Positions 9,131 to 17,978 of a stretch of DNA of 64,000 nt are shown piece by piece. The notes beneath the pieces were generated by a model, which worked only from the letters and a program-made list of their open reading frames with translations, searched no databases and was not told the DNA's origin. The position numbers and the translations under genes are program-made. The DNA comes from JADGNF01 sp963701765. Its GTDB lineage: Archaea > Thermoproteota > Bathyarchaeia > Bathyarchaeales > Bathycorpusculaceae. Positions within the stretch are counted from its first letter, which is position 1. Every line of letters begins with the position of its first letter. Location: the NCBI GenBank assembly GCA_963701765.1, contig CAVPBD010000007.1:72822-136821 (forward strand). The letters are read 5' to 3'.

Positions 9131-11197
9131 AAAACTCTCTGTTCCTCATTGGATTGTCATGGTGATATGTTATTGTGTTAAGTAATACACTACTAACTAT
9201 GCTCACTAAAGAAGTAAAAGCAACTATGCATTTAACAGAAAAGTGAAGACATTAGCCTACATATTGAAGCAACAAAGCTATCTCGCATAGAAAAAAGTAT
9301 TAAAAAAATAGATTTCAAACAAGCGAAAGTTCCTAAATAGTTATTTTTTAGTCGTTATGCAAGAATATCTACTTAAGAAAAAGCATCAACGCTGGAATAA
9401 CTGTTCTCAATAAACTGCCGCAGAAGGTAAACTATTTGATTGAGCGATATTTTTTTTTGGAAAACGCAAGTCTAAATATTTTTAAAAAAATGCAGCTAGA
9501 CATCTTATAAAACTGTCATCAAAAGTTCAACTATTATTTAATTATTAGCGGTGAAAAAATACAGCTAATACTAATCTTATCAAAAAAAATGATGTTGAAG
9601 AGGTTCTGATTAATCAAGAGTTCTGTATCTTAGGGACTAAAAATTTATTTTGAACTAAAATAGGCAAATTGGCTATATTGTGAAAAAATTAGTTTTTTAT
9701 TCGAAGATGTTGCGAAGAGGGGTCACATTTGTTTCGCATGGAGATTTTCGTAGGTACTTATATGAGGCGTTGGTTTTCACCATGTAATGCCTCTAAGGGA
9801 CCAGTAGATAAGGCTAATTTGAGCTTTTTTTGAGAATTAGAGCATAAAAAGGGCTAAAAAATTTTCGTCTATGTTGAAAAAAATAATAGCTTTTCCAAGC
9901 ATTCCATAATTCGACTTATTACGGAATAAAATTGGGACATTATTTGCTAAATGGTCATAATTTAGAGCCTATTTTTAAAATTAATCAATTTAGATGGCCG
10001 TTAATTTTTAACAGATTTCCGGCTAAAACTTCTTCTGATAATCGGTTTAAAATTTTTGGATTAAATCAATAAAGTTTATCGTACTATAAATTTGCTCTAA
10101 TTGTTGAACTTATGATTGTTTTTGAAAGTCAATAAAAAATCAGCGTCTGACGCTTCATTTCCTAATGATACTCAAAAAATAAGTAATAACGTTCTTCAGT
10201 GATCATTGATTTATCTGGCTTGCAATATTTGAAATCAGCGCTACAATTTTTACTTCATTGTTTAAGCTCAATTAATTATGATTAAAATGATTTAGCCATT
10301 TACTTAGTAAGATGCTTTCAAAAAAGAATTTGCTAACTTAATTCATAGTTAATTAAATTAATAACATACGCTATAAAATTTTTAATAAAGCTTGGTGATG
10401 GCTGTTATTTGAGAATTGGGGCTATTGGCATTCTTATTAAAGAGACTTTTCTGTGAAGATAAATATATTGTTTTCAGCATTTTTTAATTAAGTGCGTTCT
10501 CGTTGACAGAAGGGTTTTAATTTGTTAAAATCACCTGGTGTGTGCAGATTCTTTCTCTGCTTCTAATTCGCTTAATGACATTGTATATTTTTTAGGCTTG
10601 AATTCATTTATGTTTCTTATTGTTGAGATAAATGTTGAGCTTGTTTCTTGAATTGGAGATTGATCTTACTTTTTTAGATGAAATGGGCTATACTATTTTT
10701 GCAGGGTAAATCTTTTGGATTTCGCTTTTTGTGGTCTTGGAGCTGTTTAAGAGAATTGGTGATGGCTGGTGAATATTGGTTGATGAATGTATAATTTGTA
10801 TTTACTAAACAACCAAAGTCACAGGCTATTAAAAAATTTATGTTGATTTGACCTAAATATTTTCAATTTACTCGACATAAACATAACTCAAATTAACTTA
10901 AAGAGAAAATTGGGCAGCAGAAAATTGCTACAATAAATCATTGAATCAAAGAATTGTGAAAAAAAGGTAAAAAAAAAGCAACAATACTAAAATGGAAGCG
11001 AAAAATACAACACTATACTAAGAAAAAAATGTGCCTTTTCCTCGATAAATAGTCCAGCAGTTGCTCCACTGAAACTTTGATAAACCAATAATACACAAGT
11101 CCAAAATTTTTAACAATCTCTCCAAATCTAATAAATAGGTTAAGGAGATGTAGAAGTGCGTCAGTTCCAGACTAATGTTATGACGCTCAAAATTCCG
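9131..11197. other. 2.1 kb gene-poor AT-rich segment
   Basis: No open frame here looks like a gene. Visible content: a more GC-rich patch at 9700-9832 with stable hairpins (listed separately); a short duplicated word TTGGTGATGGCTG at 10392-10404 and 10756-10768; and a minus-strand open stretch of 44 codons (10665-10531) with protein-like composition (INEFKPKKYTMSLSELEAEK) but no normal start, perhaps a gene remnant. The rest is simple A/T-rich sequence. Such a gap is unusual beside the tightly packed regions after 12.8 kb. Confidence 0.5.
9700..9832 (+). ncRNA. Candidate structured RNA
   Basis: This is a locally GC-richer patch inside a very AT-rich desert. It can form a TGCGAA/TTCGCA stem (9711-9716 with 9733-9738) and a longer hairpin: GAGGCGTT (9764-9771) pairs with AATGCCTC (9786-9793) with one G-U, and an inner TGGT/ACCA stem closes a TTTC loop. 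A T-run at about 9824-9831 could end transcription. No known RNA family is recognised and the strand is a guess. Confidence 0.2.
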
Positions 11198-11216
11198 GTA
11201 TACAAAAGCATCAACA
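11198..11216 (+). repeat. Dispersed repeat copy 5
   Basis: Matches GTATACAAAAGCATCAACA exactly; the two bases before it differ from copies 1 and 2 (CG instead of TT). It lies 90 bp upstream of the YjbQ-family gene and pairs in inverted orientation with copy 6. Confidence 0.75.
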
Positions 11217-11307
11217 ATAATCACTTTTTTAGGTTTACGTAAAAGCCAAAGCTAATGCTAGAAACCTTTTGAACGAGAAGAACAGATAATTCAGTGGTGA
11301 CCAAAAT

Positions 11308-11724
11308 TTGTCTGATTTTAAAATAGTTAATTCAACATTTTCTTTCTCGACTAAGGGAGAAATCGAGTTTGTAGATATTACTAATCAAATCTGTGACACA
11401 GTTGCAACTTCATCTGTTAAGAATGGGTTAGTTCATGTTTTCGCTCCTCATTCAACAGGTGTTATTCTTCTTACAGAAAACGACCCCGCATTAATTCAGG
11501 ATCTTCAAAGGTTTTTTGAAAAAATTGTTCCCAAATCGCTCTCTTATAATCATCCTGCTAACGCATATGCGCATCTGCGTTCTATCTTATTTCCTCCAGA
11601 TAGGACAATCCCTGTTATAGATGGAAAAGTTATTTTTGGAACTTGGCAATCGTTATTCTTTGTTGAGACAGATATTCAACCTCGAAGACGAAAAATCGTA
11701 ATACAGGTTATGGGTGAAACCTGA
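11308..11724 (+). CDS. YjbQ/UPF0047 family protein (secondary thiamine-phosphate synthase-like)
   Basis: A 138-residue protein of the usual length for the UPF0047/YjbQ family. The family core is visible: FVDITNQICDTV, HVFAPHSTGVILLTENDPAL (about 47-66), YNHPANAYAHLRSILF with its conserved histidines, and GTWQSLFFVETD near the C-terminus. Members are linked genetically to thiamine phosphate synthesis as a side activity; the true role is unsettled. It starts at TTG 11308. It is the only convincing gene between repeat copies 5 and 6. Confidence 0.8.
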   Translation: MSDFKIVNSTFSFSTKGEIEFVDITNQICDTVATSSVKNGLVHVFAPHSTGVILLTENDPALIQDLQRFFEKIVPKSLSYNHPANAYAHLRSILFPPDRTIPVIDGKVIFGTWQSLFFVETDIQPRRRKIVIQVMGET

Positions 11725-12787
11725 AAGCTTTGCTCAACCAACTATATGCCTTTTTATCACCCAATCTCGTATTCGTGGTTCGTAGCCTGTTTTTCTAGCT
11801 CCGAACCAAAATTTTTAAACAAACATGTGAACTCATTGGTTTCTGAGGCTTAATTTTTAACTGTTTAATTTAAATTATAACAATTCGATAAATATTCGCA
11901 AATAAACTTAATTAAATTTTGGAAAGAGGAATTCTAAGAATGAAAAAATAAACAAAGAATCCCCCAGTAAGAACAAGCATATACAATGGCACCCTGAAAA
12001 GGTCGAAAAAACTAATGAAGACAACATCAAAAACAATTAGAAAAATTAATCAAATAGAGCATGAGTGAATTTTCTTTTGGTTATTTTCCCAATATTGACT
12101 CAAATTTCTATGATTATATATGGTTCGGCCATTTTCGATAAAACCAGGCCAAAAAATAAAAAGGAATTCAAATTCAAAATTAACCTGAGCATTATTGTCA
12201 AAAAATCTCGACTGAGAAGATAAGCTGTAATAAATTTTTTTTCTTAAAAAAAATAGAATCTTTATTCTATCCACATTTGCAGTTTATTTTTCTTGTACCT
12301 TCAATTAAGTATTAAAGTTTTTTAGAAAAATGCCCTGCTGAGTTAATTTCGGTTTATTATTCCGTAAATAAGCGAGGAAACATCATATATTTAAATAATC
12401 AGATATATTTTTGATATTATAAATAAGAATTTTTTAATTTATAATGCTAATAGTGTATGTTCGGAATATTTTCGAGCATATATGAAGGTTATGATTTTTA
12501 AAAACTACAACTTAGCCATATATTTTTCATTTTAGAATCGTGATTAAGCTAAAATTTTCCACAAGATCATTAAATATGCCAGATAATTTCTCTAAAACAG
12601 CTCAGCTAAATTCTAAAAATGTAAATATTACTAGTTTTAAAGAAAAATTTAGCTGAAAATGAGATTCTCATTCGATTTCAGTTAATGTTAATTGTATGAT
12701 TATATAAGGTTCGAGGGAATTCGAATTTTTTTGATGTTTTTAGATTAAGAACTATATTCTGAACAAGGTTTAGGGATAAAATTCAGT
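11725..12787. other. 1.1 kb gene-poor AT-rich segment
   Basis: No convincing gene on either strand. The segment contains a long-arm hairpin (12603-12655), a perfect AATGAGA-T-TCTCATT palindrome (12658-12672), and on the minus strand the same TATA-containing box that follows repeat copy 2 (12696-12714). The last 100 bp are therefore homologous to the start of the 4.4-5.2 kb segment. Confidence 0.5.
12603..12672. repeat. Hairpin and adjacent palindrome
   Basis: CAGCTAAATT at 12603-12612 is the perfect inverted copy of AATTTAGCTG at 12646-12655 (10-bp stem, 33-nt loop). Three bases later a 15-nt palindrome (AATGAGA, T, TCTCATT) occupies 12658-12672. They could be RNA structure or protein sites. 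Confidence 0.5.
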
Positions 12788-12808
12788 TGTTGATGCTTTT
12801 GTATACAA
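12788..12808 (-). repeat. Dispersed repeat copy 6 (inverted)
   Basis: The exact reverse complement of copies 1 and 2 over 21 nt. It lies 60 bp beyond the 3' end of the nicotinamidase gene and marks the right edge of the gene-poor zone. Confidence 0.8.
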
Positions 12809-12867
12809 ATAAGAAAGGATTAGAGGTATCACCCTAAAGCAAACATGTTTGTATTTGTATTTGAGAA

Positions 12868-13593
12868 TTATCCTCGTTCTCTACGGACTCTTATTGATCC
12901 TTTAGGTCGCATACGTGCTTTCTTTTTAACGTCAAAACTATGTAAAGGTTTATCGGTGCTAGCTTCAAATGAATCTTCCAAGTCAGGCAATAATTCAGGT
13001 TCAGAAAAATCTACCAGAGTATGTTTTAAAGCTCCACTATGAATCATTTTTTCAAATGCATTATCCCCATCGTTAGGATTTAGATTAATAGCGCAAGTTG
13101 CATCTGCAAGAACTACAACATCAAATCCAGCTGCTCGAGCATCAAGAACTGAGTTAACAATACAATAATCGGTTGCTAAGCCTCCTATGAATATTCTAAC
13201 TATGCCTTCAGATTTTAATTGCTCCGATAATTTGGTTCCATCAAAAATAGAGTAGGCTTCTTTTTCAGGATTTGTTGCCTTAGAGACTATCGTTAAAGAT
13301 TCAGGTAAGTTTAGGCGGGGACTAAATTTAGCTCCATCAGTATCCTGGACACAATGAGGAGGCCAAAGACCCCCTTGAGCTAAAAAAGAAACATGATTTG
13401 GTGGATGCCAGTCTCTGGCTGCAATAATTGGTAAATTTGAATTTTTAAAGATTTCAATGTATTCATTAAGTATAGGTAAAATTTTATCACTTTCATTAAT
13501 GGCCAATGCACCACCAGGCAGAAAGTCATTTTGTACATCAGCAATTATAAAAACATCACTCTTGTTTGTTTTTAAATTAAGACTTTTTTCCAA
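12868..13593 (-). CDS. pncA: Nicotinamidase (isochorismatase-like hydrolase)
   Basis: A 241-residue enzyme converting nicotinamide to nicotinate and ammonia in NAD salvage. The catalytic triad is visible: Asp in IADVQNDFLPGGAL (about 19), Lys in the SKATNPEKEAYS region, and Cys in GGLATDYC (about 148). The metal site is Asp/His in ARDWHPPNHVSF. A basic C-terminal tail (KKKARMRPKGSIRVRRERG) extends beyond the usual PncA length of about 180-210. The start is TTG at 13593. It is divergent from nnr, which also maintains NAD(P), with about 200 bp between them. Confidence 0.88.
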   Translation of the reverse strand: MEKSLNLKTNKSDVFIIADVQNDFLPGGALAINESDKILPILNEYIEIFKNSNLPIIAARDWHPPNHVSFLAQGGLWPPHCVQDTDGAKFSPRLNLPESLTIVSKATNPEKEAYSIFDGTKLSEQLKSEGIVRIFIGGLATDYCIVNSVLDARAAGFDVVVLADATCAINLNPNDGDNAFEKMIHSGALKHTLVDFSEPELLPDLEDSFEASTDKPLHSFDVKKKARMRPKGSIRVRRERG

Positions 13594-13795
13594 ATAAAGA
13601 CCTCACCGTTACAAGTAGTTGCCTGTCAGAGATAATTATTCAGAACAGGCATATAGTATAATATCAAGACGTACTGGATAAGTTTTGCCGTTAAAAGTTA
13701 AAATAATTAAGAGTATTAGACGTTCTCTAGTAGAATGCTTTTTGAGGATAGGCTTATCTTTTAATACATTACAATAAAGTTATTCAGGGTTTCCT

Positions 13796-15322
13796 ATGCC
13801 TTCCGAGTATATTACAAGTGAAGAAATGCGCGCCATAGAGATTAATTCCGAATATTATGGAATTTCCTTAGTTCAGCTCATGGAAAACGCTGGAAGAAAT
13901 ATTGCTTTAGAAATTAATTCTCGTTTCAAGCAAAATCAAAAAATTGCTATTTTCTGTGGTTTAGGTGGCAACGGTGGTGATGGATTTGTAGCAGCTCGCC
14001 ATCTATTAGCAATGGGCTATAAAATTACCGTTATACTTGTTGGAAAAGAAAAAGACATCGTTCATGAAGCAGCACTACAAAACTGGATAGCATTACAGCC
14101 ACTCAACAAAGAGATATCGATTGAACAAATAACAGATAGTTCGATGATTCCTAAGATAGAAGCAGATGTAGTTGTGGATGCCCTACTCGGAACCGGTAGT
14201 AAAGGGAAACTAAAACCTCTTTTATCTAAAATTGTAGAATATATTAATTCGATGAAAACCACAGTGGTTGCTGTAGATGTTCCAACAGGAATTAATTCAG
14301 ACACCGGGGAAGTACTAGGAAACGCCGTAAAAGCAGATATTACTGTTACATTTTACAAGGCTAAAAAAGGATTAGAAGTCGCAAAAAAATACGCAGGGGA
14401 AATAATTGTTCGCGATATAGGCCTACCATCAATATTAGAAAATTTTGCAGGTCCAGGAGACGTGCTCTTAGCAACAAAAACACGTGCTTCAAACGCTCAT
14501 AAAGGTGACTCCGGACGTTTACTCACTATCGGCGGAAGTGAAGTGTTTTCTGGTGCGCCAGCTCTTATGTCCTTAGCTGCATTGCGTACAGGTGTAGATA
14601 TTGCTTTTACAGCAGCGCCTGAAGTAACAGCTCATGATATCGCAAGTATGTCCCCTGATTTAATAGTCATCAAATTGGAAGGAAAGAACCTTAACCCTAA
14701 CAACGTAAGTACGCTAAAAAAATATGTTGAGAGTGTTGATGCAGTAGCTTTAGGGCCAGGCTTAGGATTAAGCTCAGAAACTAGAAAATTTGTAAAAGCA
14801 GCAATAGACATAATTGAAACAGCGGGCAAACCATTATTATTAGATGCCGATGGCCTGAAAGCATTTGCAGAATTTAAAAGACCTTTGAAAGTTCCTGCAG
14901 TTTTAACACCTCACGCAGGCGAATATGCAATTCTTACGGGAAAAGAACTACCATCCCCTGAAGACATGGCTAAACGAATCCAAGCAATAAAAGCAACAGC
15001 AGAAGAACTTAATGCAGTACTTCTTGTAAAAGGTGAAATTGACATTATTTCAGATGGAAAAAGAACAAAACTAAATTATACTGGTAATTCTGGAATGTCT
15101 GTTGGCGGTACAGGTGATGTACTTTCAGGAATAGTAGGTGCATTATTAGCCCAAAAAATTAATGCGTTTGAAGCAGCCGTTGCAGGAGCATTTGTTAATG
15201 GTGCTGCAGGCGATATAGTTGCAGATGAAGTGGGAAATCATATGATAGCTTCTGATTTACTAGATTGGATTCCAATGGTTTTGAATGACCCTATGGGACA
15301 TGTTAAGGGGCTAAAGAAATAG
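13796..15322 (+). CDS. nnr: Bifunctional NAD(P)HX epimerase/dehydratase
   Basis: A 508-residue fusion that repairs hydrated NADH and NADPH. Residues 1-215 are the YjeF_N epimerase domain (CGLGGNGGDGFVAARHL at about 53-69; VDALLGTGSKG; AVDVPTGINSDTGE). Residues 225-500 are the ribokinase-like ADP/ATP-dependent dehydratase (GDSGRLLTIGGS; LLDADGLKAF; TPHAGE; and the catalytic loop GMSVGGTGDVLSG). Both active-site regions appear intact. Its stop shares one base with the GTG start of tsr3, indicating one transcript. Confidence 0.93.
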   Translation: MPSEYITSEEMRAIEINSEYYGISLVQLMENAGRNIALEINSRFKQNQKIAIFCGLGGNGGDGFVAARHLLAMGYKITVILVGKEKDIVHEAALQNWIALQPLNKEISIEQITDSSMIPKIEADVVVDALLGTGSKGKLKPLLSKIVEYINSMKTTVVAVDVPTGINSDTGEVLGNAVKADITVTFYKAKKGLEVAKKYAGEIIVRDIGLPSILENFAGPGDVLLATKTRASNAHKGDSGRLLTIGGSEVFSGAPALMSLAALRTGVDIAFTAAPEVTAHDIASMSPDLIVIKLEGKNLNPNNVSTLKKYVESVDAVALGPGLGLSSETRKFVKAAIDIIETAGKPLLLDADGLKAFAEFKRPLKVPAVLTPHAGEYAILTGKELPSPEDMAKRIQAIKATAEELNAVLLVKGEIDIISDGKRTKLNYTGNSGMSVGGTGDVLSGIVGALLAQKINAFEAAVAGAFVNGAAGDIVADEVGNHMIASDLLDWIPMVLNDPMGHVKGLKK

Positions 15323-15882
15323 TGGAAAGAGCAATAGACATTAACATAACCATTTATCACGCAAACCAATGTGATCCTAAACGATGTACGGGTCTTAAGC
15401 TTAAACGGCATAATCTTGCTCGGGTAGTAACCAGAACCAGATTTTTACCTAAACGAGCTATTGTTCTTAATCCTTTTGCAGAGGTCGCATTTTCCCCAGC
15501 GGATAGGTCTCGAGTAGAAGAAGCAGGATTGGTAGCATTAGATTGTAGTTGGGAGCATGCAGTAAAAGTTCTATCTCATCATGTTCGAGGGACCTCAAGA
15601 TGTTTACCCTTACTGATTGCGGGTAATCCAACTAATTTTGCTAAAGCAACTAAGTTAAGCACCGCAGAAGCATTAGCAGGAGCATTGTATATAGCGGGCT
15701 TTAAAGAAGAAGCACAAAAATTGCTCTCTGTTTTTGTTTGGGGTCACACTTTTTTTGATTTGAATACTGCTTTTCTTGATGATTATGCTAATGCCCAAGA
15801 CAGTACAGAGGTAGTTCAAATTATGCAAAATAAAATCAACGAAGCACAAAAAACCAATCGAACTCCCAAAGAAATCTCTTGA
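15322..15882 (+). CDS. tsr3: rRNA aminocarboxypropyltransferase Tsr3
   Basis: A 186-residue protein of the Tsr3/DUF367 family. Tsr3 transfers the aminocarboxypropyl group from SAM to a hypermodified small-subunit rRNA nucleotide. Family motifs: DPKRCTGLKLKR (about 13-24), VLNPFAEVAFSPADR, GLVALDCSWEH (about 72-82), and RCLPLLIAGNPTNFAKATKLSTAEALAGALYI. The GTG start overlaps the last base of nnr. The extra C-terminal tail looks unstructured. Confidence 0.9.
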   Translation: MERAIDINITIYHANQCDPKRCTGLKLKRHNLARVVTRTRFLPKRAIVLNPFAEVAFSPADRSRVEEAGLVALDCSWEHAVKVLSHHVRGTSRCLPLLIAGNPTNFAKATKLSTAEALAGALYIAGFKEEAQKLLSVFVWGHTFFDLNTAFLDDYANAQDSTEVVQIMQNKINEAQKTNRTPKEIS

Positions 15883-16028
15883 TTAATCTCCTTTTATTAA
15901 TACTTCTAAAATTTAAGTTCACTTTTACTTACCTCTCTCCTCTATGTCTAGAAGTCTTTTCAAAGATAGCTTAAAAGCAATAAAGAGACGTTTTGAATTC
16001 TTGATTAAATCCTTCGAGTGTCGTATCA

Positions 16029-16748
16029 ATGGCTCAAAAAATGATGTTAAAACCGATAAATCAACAAGCAAGCGTATTATCATTAAATTTACGAAATGTT
16101 GATGAATTATTTCCCGGCTTTGCACCAGGTGATTTCGCCGTAATTTATGGTTCTCCTTCAATTGAGTATTTATCTTCACTTGTATGTGTTAGGGCTCAAT
16201 TACCCGTTGAAGTTGGCGGCTTAAATACCAATGTTCTCTTTATAGACAACGGAAATACTTTCAATCGACATCAAATAACTCGGCTCTTACAGAGATGCCA
16301 TCTTGATTTAAAACAAGCATTAAGTCGCATTCATATAACTCGGGCTTGCACAGCTTATCAACTAACTTCATTGATTATGGAACATTTAAAAAACAATGTT
16401 AACGAATTCAATGCAAAAGTCATAATAATTTCTGACATTACCAGCTTGTTTCTAGCTGAAAATATCTCTGACGACGAAGCCTGTCGTGTTTTTAATCAAA
16501 TTACTCTGTGCCTCCAAAAATTTGCTCGTGAAAATCAAATAATTATTCTTGTTACATGCCCAAAACACCCAAATAATATTCGAAATGCAAATCTCTTTGC
16601 CATTACAAATTCAAATTCAAATGTAATAATTGGTCTAAGAGAATCATTGTATGAAAGCGAATTCGAATTAGAAAAACATCCACATTTACTGTTAGGTTCA
16701 GCAGAATTCCCATCGAACAATCCAACATTAATGGATTTCACCTATTAA
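16029..16748 (+). CDS. RecA/RadB-like protein lacking a Walker A motif
   Basis: A 239-residue protein with the fold pattern of archaeal RadB/KaiC-type RecA cores: a LRNVDELFPGFAPGDFAVIYG strand-loop start (about 21-41), VLFIDNGNTFNRHQITRLL, a Walker B-like AKVIIISDI (about 128-136) and a later IILVTCP strand. At the P-loop position, however, it reads GSPSIEYLSS (41-50), without the GxxxxGK[TS] lysine, so ATP binding by the usual mechanism is unlikely. It may be a non-catalytic recombination paralogue or a scaffold. Immediately after the stop another frame stays open to 16893 with protein-like sequence (KGEKVYCVNGTAHIVGENI), which suggests a frameshifted C-terminal extension. Confidence 0.65.
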   Translation: MAQKMMLKPINQQASVLSLNLRNVDELFPGFAPGDFAVIYGSPSIEYLSSLVCVRAQLPVEVGGLNTNVLFIDNGNTFNRHQITRLLQRCHLDLKQALSRIHITRACTAYQLTSLIMEHLKNNVNEFNAKVIIISDITSLFLAENISDDEACRVFNQITLCLQKFARENQIIILVTCPKHPNNIRNANLFAITNSNSNVIIGLRESLYESEFELEKHPHLLLGSAEFPSNNPTLMDFTY

Positions 16749-16943
16749 CCATAGTAAAAGAAAAATTAGCCTTTGTAACGAAGCGAAGGGTGAAAAAGTT
16801 TACTGTGTAAATGGCACAGCTCATATAGTTGGAGAAAATATAGCAGCTCAATCCTCAGACTTATATGAACAATATAATGAAATGTTTCGATAATTCTAAT
16901 AGACCTTTATTAGTTCTATCTTTAAAATTTTTTTAAAAAAAAT

Positions 16944-17636
16944 TTAATGAGTATGATAATCAGGTTTTCCATGATATAATTTGAACCAAATCTTTTCAAT
17001 AACGACCCAAAAAGAAGTCATTGTAGTGATAAAAAGACTACCCATAAAAATCAAATTAGCAGGAGTGACTCCTGAGGGATTTTGAGTTAACCATAAACTA
17101 ATCGCGATAAAAAGATACAAAGAGCCCAAGCCAAGAAGACTATGAGTCCAATGAATTAAGGTTGATTTTTGGTGACATTTAATCTTCAAAAAATCAGAAA
17201 TACCTCTTGCACCTTTAGAAATGTCACCAAAATCATCAATAACCAAAGTTATTCCACCTAAAACGAAGAATCTTCCTACATTAACAGCTAAATCGGTATT
17301 ATTGGCAATAAAAAGAGCACTCAAAGAAATAGAAGTGCCTATAATAAGAAAAATACCGGCTGTCGCTAAAACTAGAAAGCCATAAACATAATGGTGAAAC
17401 CATAGTCGGCCTGTTTTTACTCGCCCAATTTTCATTGCAGGATACAAGTTTAGCAAAGAGACAATAATTATTACCCAAAGAAATTCAGCATTAAACAGAA
17501 AAGGTTGATAAAGTGTCCAATGGTTAACGTAAAAACCTGCAAGAAGCCCAACTGCATAGACTATCGTTAAGAGACAATTGAACACCAAAGCTAAGCTGAA
17601 AAGTTTTCTGCCATAGATTAGGATACCATTAGTCAT
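16944..17636 (-). CDS. Polytopic membrane protein of unknown function
   Basis: A 230-residue protein with about six or seven hydrophobic helices (for example SLALVFNCLLTIVYAVGLLA, FLWVIIIVSLLNLY, GFLVLATAGIFLIIGTSI, ITTMTSFWVVI). A histidine-rich loop (LWFHHYVYG) and STLIHWTHSLLGLGS recall haem or metal coordination but are not a recognised motif. A conserved-looking VIDDFGDISKGARG loop is probably cytoplasmic. It faces the RecA-like gene tail to tail. I do not recognise the family. Confidence 0.65.
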   Translation of the reverse strand: MTNGILIYGRKLFSLALVFNCLLTIVYAVGLLAGFYVNHWTLYQPFLFNAEFLWVIIIVSLLNLYPAMKIGRVKTGRLWFHHYVYGFLVLATAGIFLIIGTSISLSALFIANNTDLAVNVGRFFVLGGITLVIDDFGDISKGARGISDFLKIKCHQKSTLIHWTHSLLGLGSLYLFIAISLWLTQNPSGVTPANLIFMGSLFITTMTSFWVVIEKIWFKLYHGKPDYHTH

Positions 17637-17978
17637 GATGAACCTCTTGTTGAACTGGCTTCTTATTCATTATTATATTTAGGCTTATTGCATCGTTTTC
17701 TTATGAATTTGATGGAAATCCACGTTAGGTTTATCCCTCAAATAGAGATATTTCCGGAAAAAGTTCTGATTAATTTTTTCCTTTCTAAAATAGTTATAAC
17801 GGATTAAAGATTTCGCTAATCAGAAAAGAAAAATCTAAAAATATTTAGGTGTTCTTAAAATCTTAATTTAATTTTTTTAATGATCTTTTTATCAAAATTA
17901 GGAGTTATGCTTATATCATAACTGTTGCTCTTCATGATGAGAAGTCTTAAAATATTTCCGTGAAAAGGAGTTTTCGAT
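17637..17978. other. Intergenic region between divergent genes
   Basis: These 342 AT-rich bases separate the divergent membrane protein and TFS genes, so they should hold both promoters. AAAGGAG at about 17964-17970 is the ribosome binding site for TFS. I see no RNA gene or repeat. Confidence 0.5.

Noticed and set aside
11018..11224. Minus-strand open frame of 68 codons next to repeat copy 5
   Set aside because: It begins inside the repeat, has no ribosome site and a low-complexity composition typical of AT-rich noncoding DNA.
3664..12808. The repeat as a replication-origin recognition box or CRISPR repeat
   Set aside because: The sequence does not resemble known archaeal origin boxes, copies are kilobases apart in both orientations, and there are no regular spacers or cas genes. 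No Orc1/Cdc6 gene is visible.
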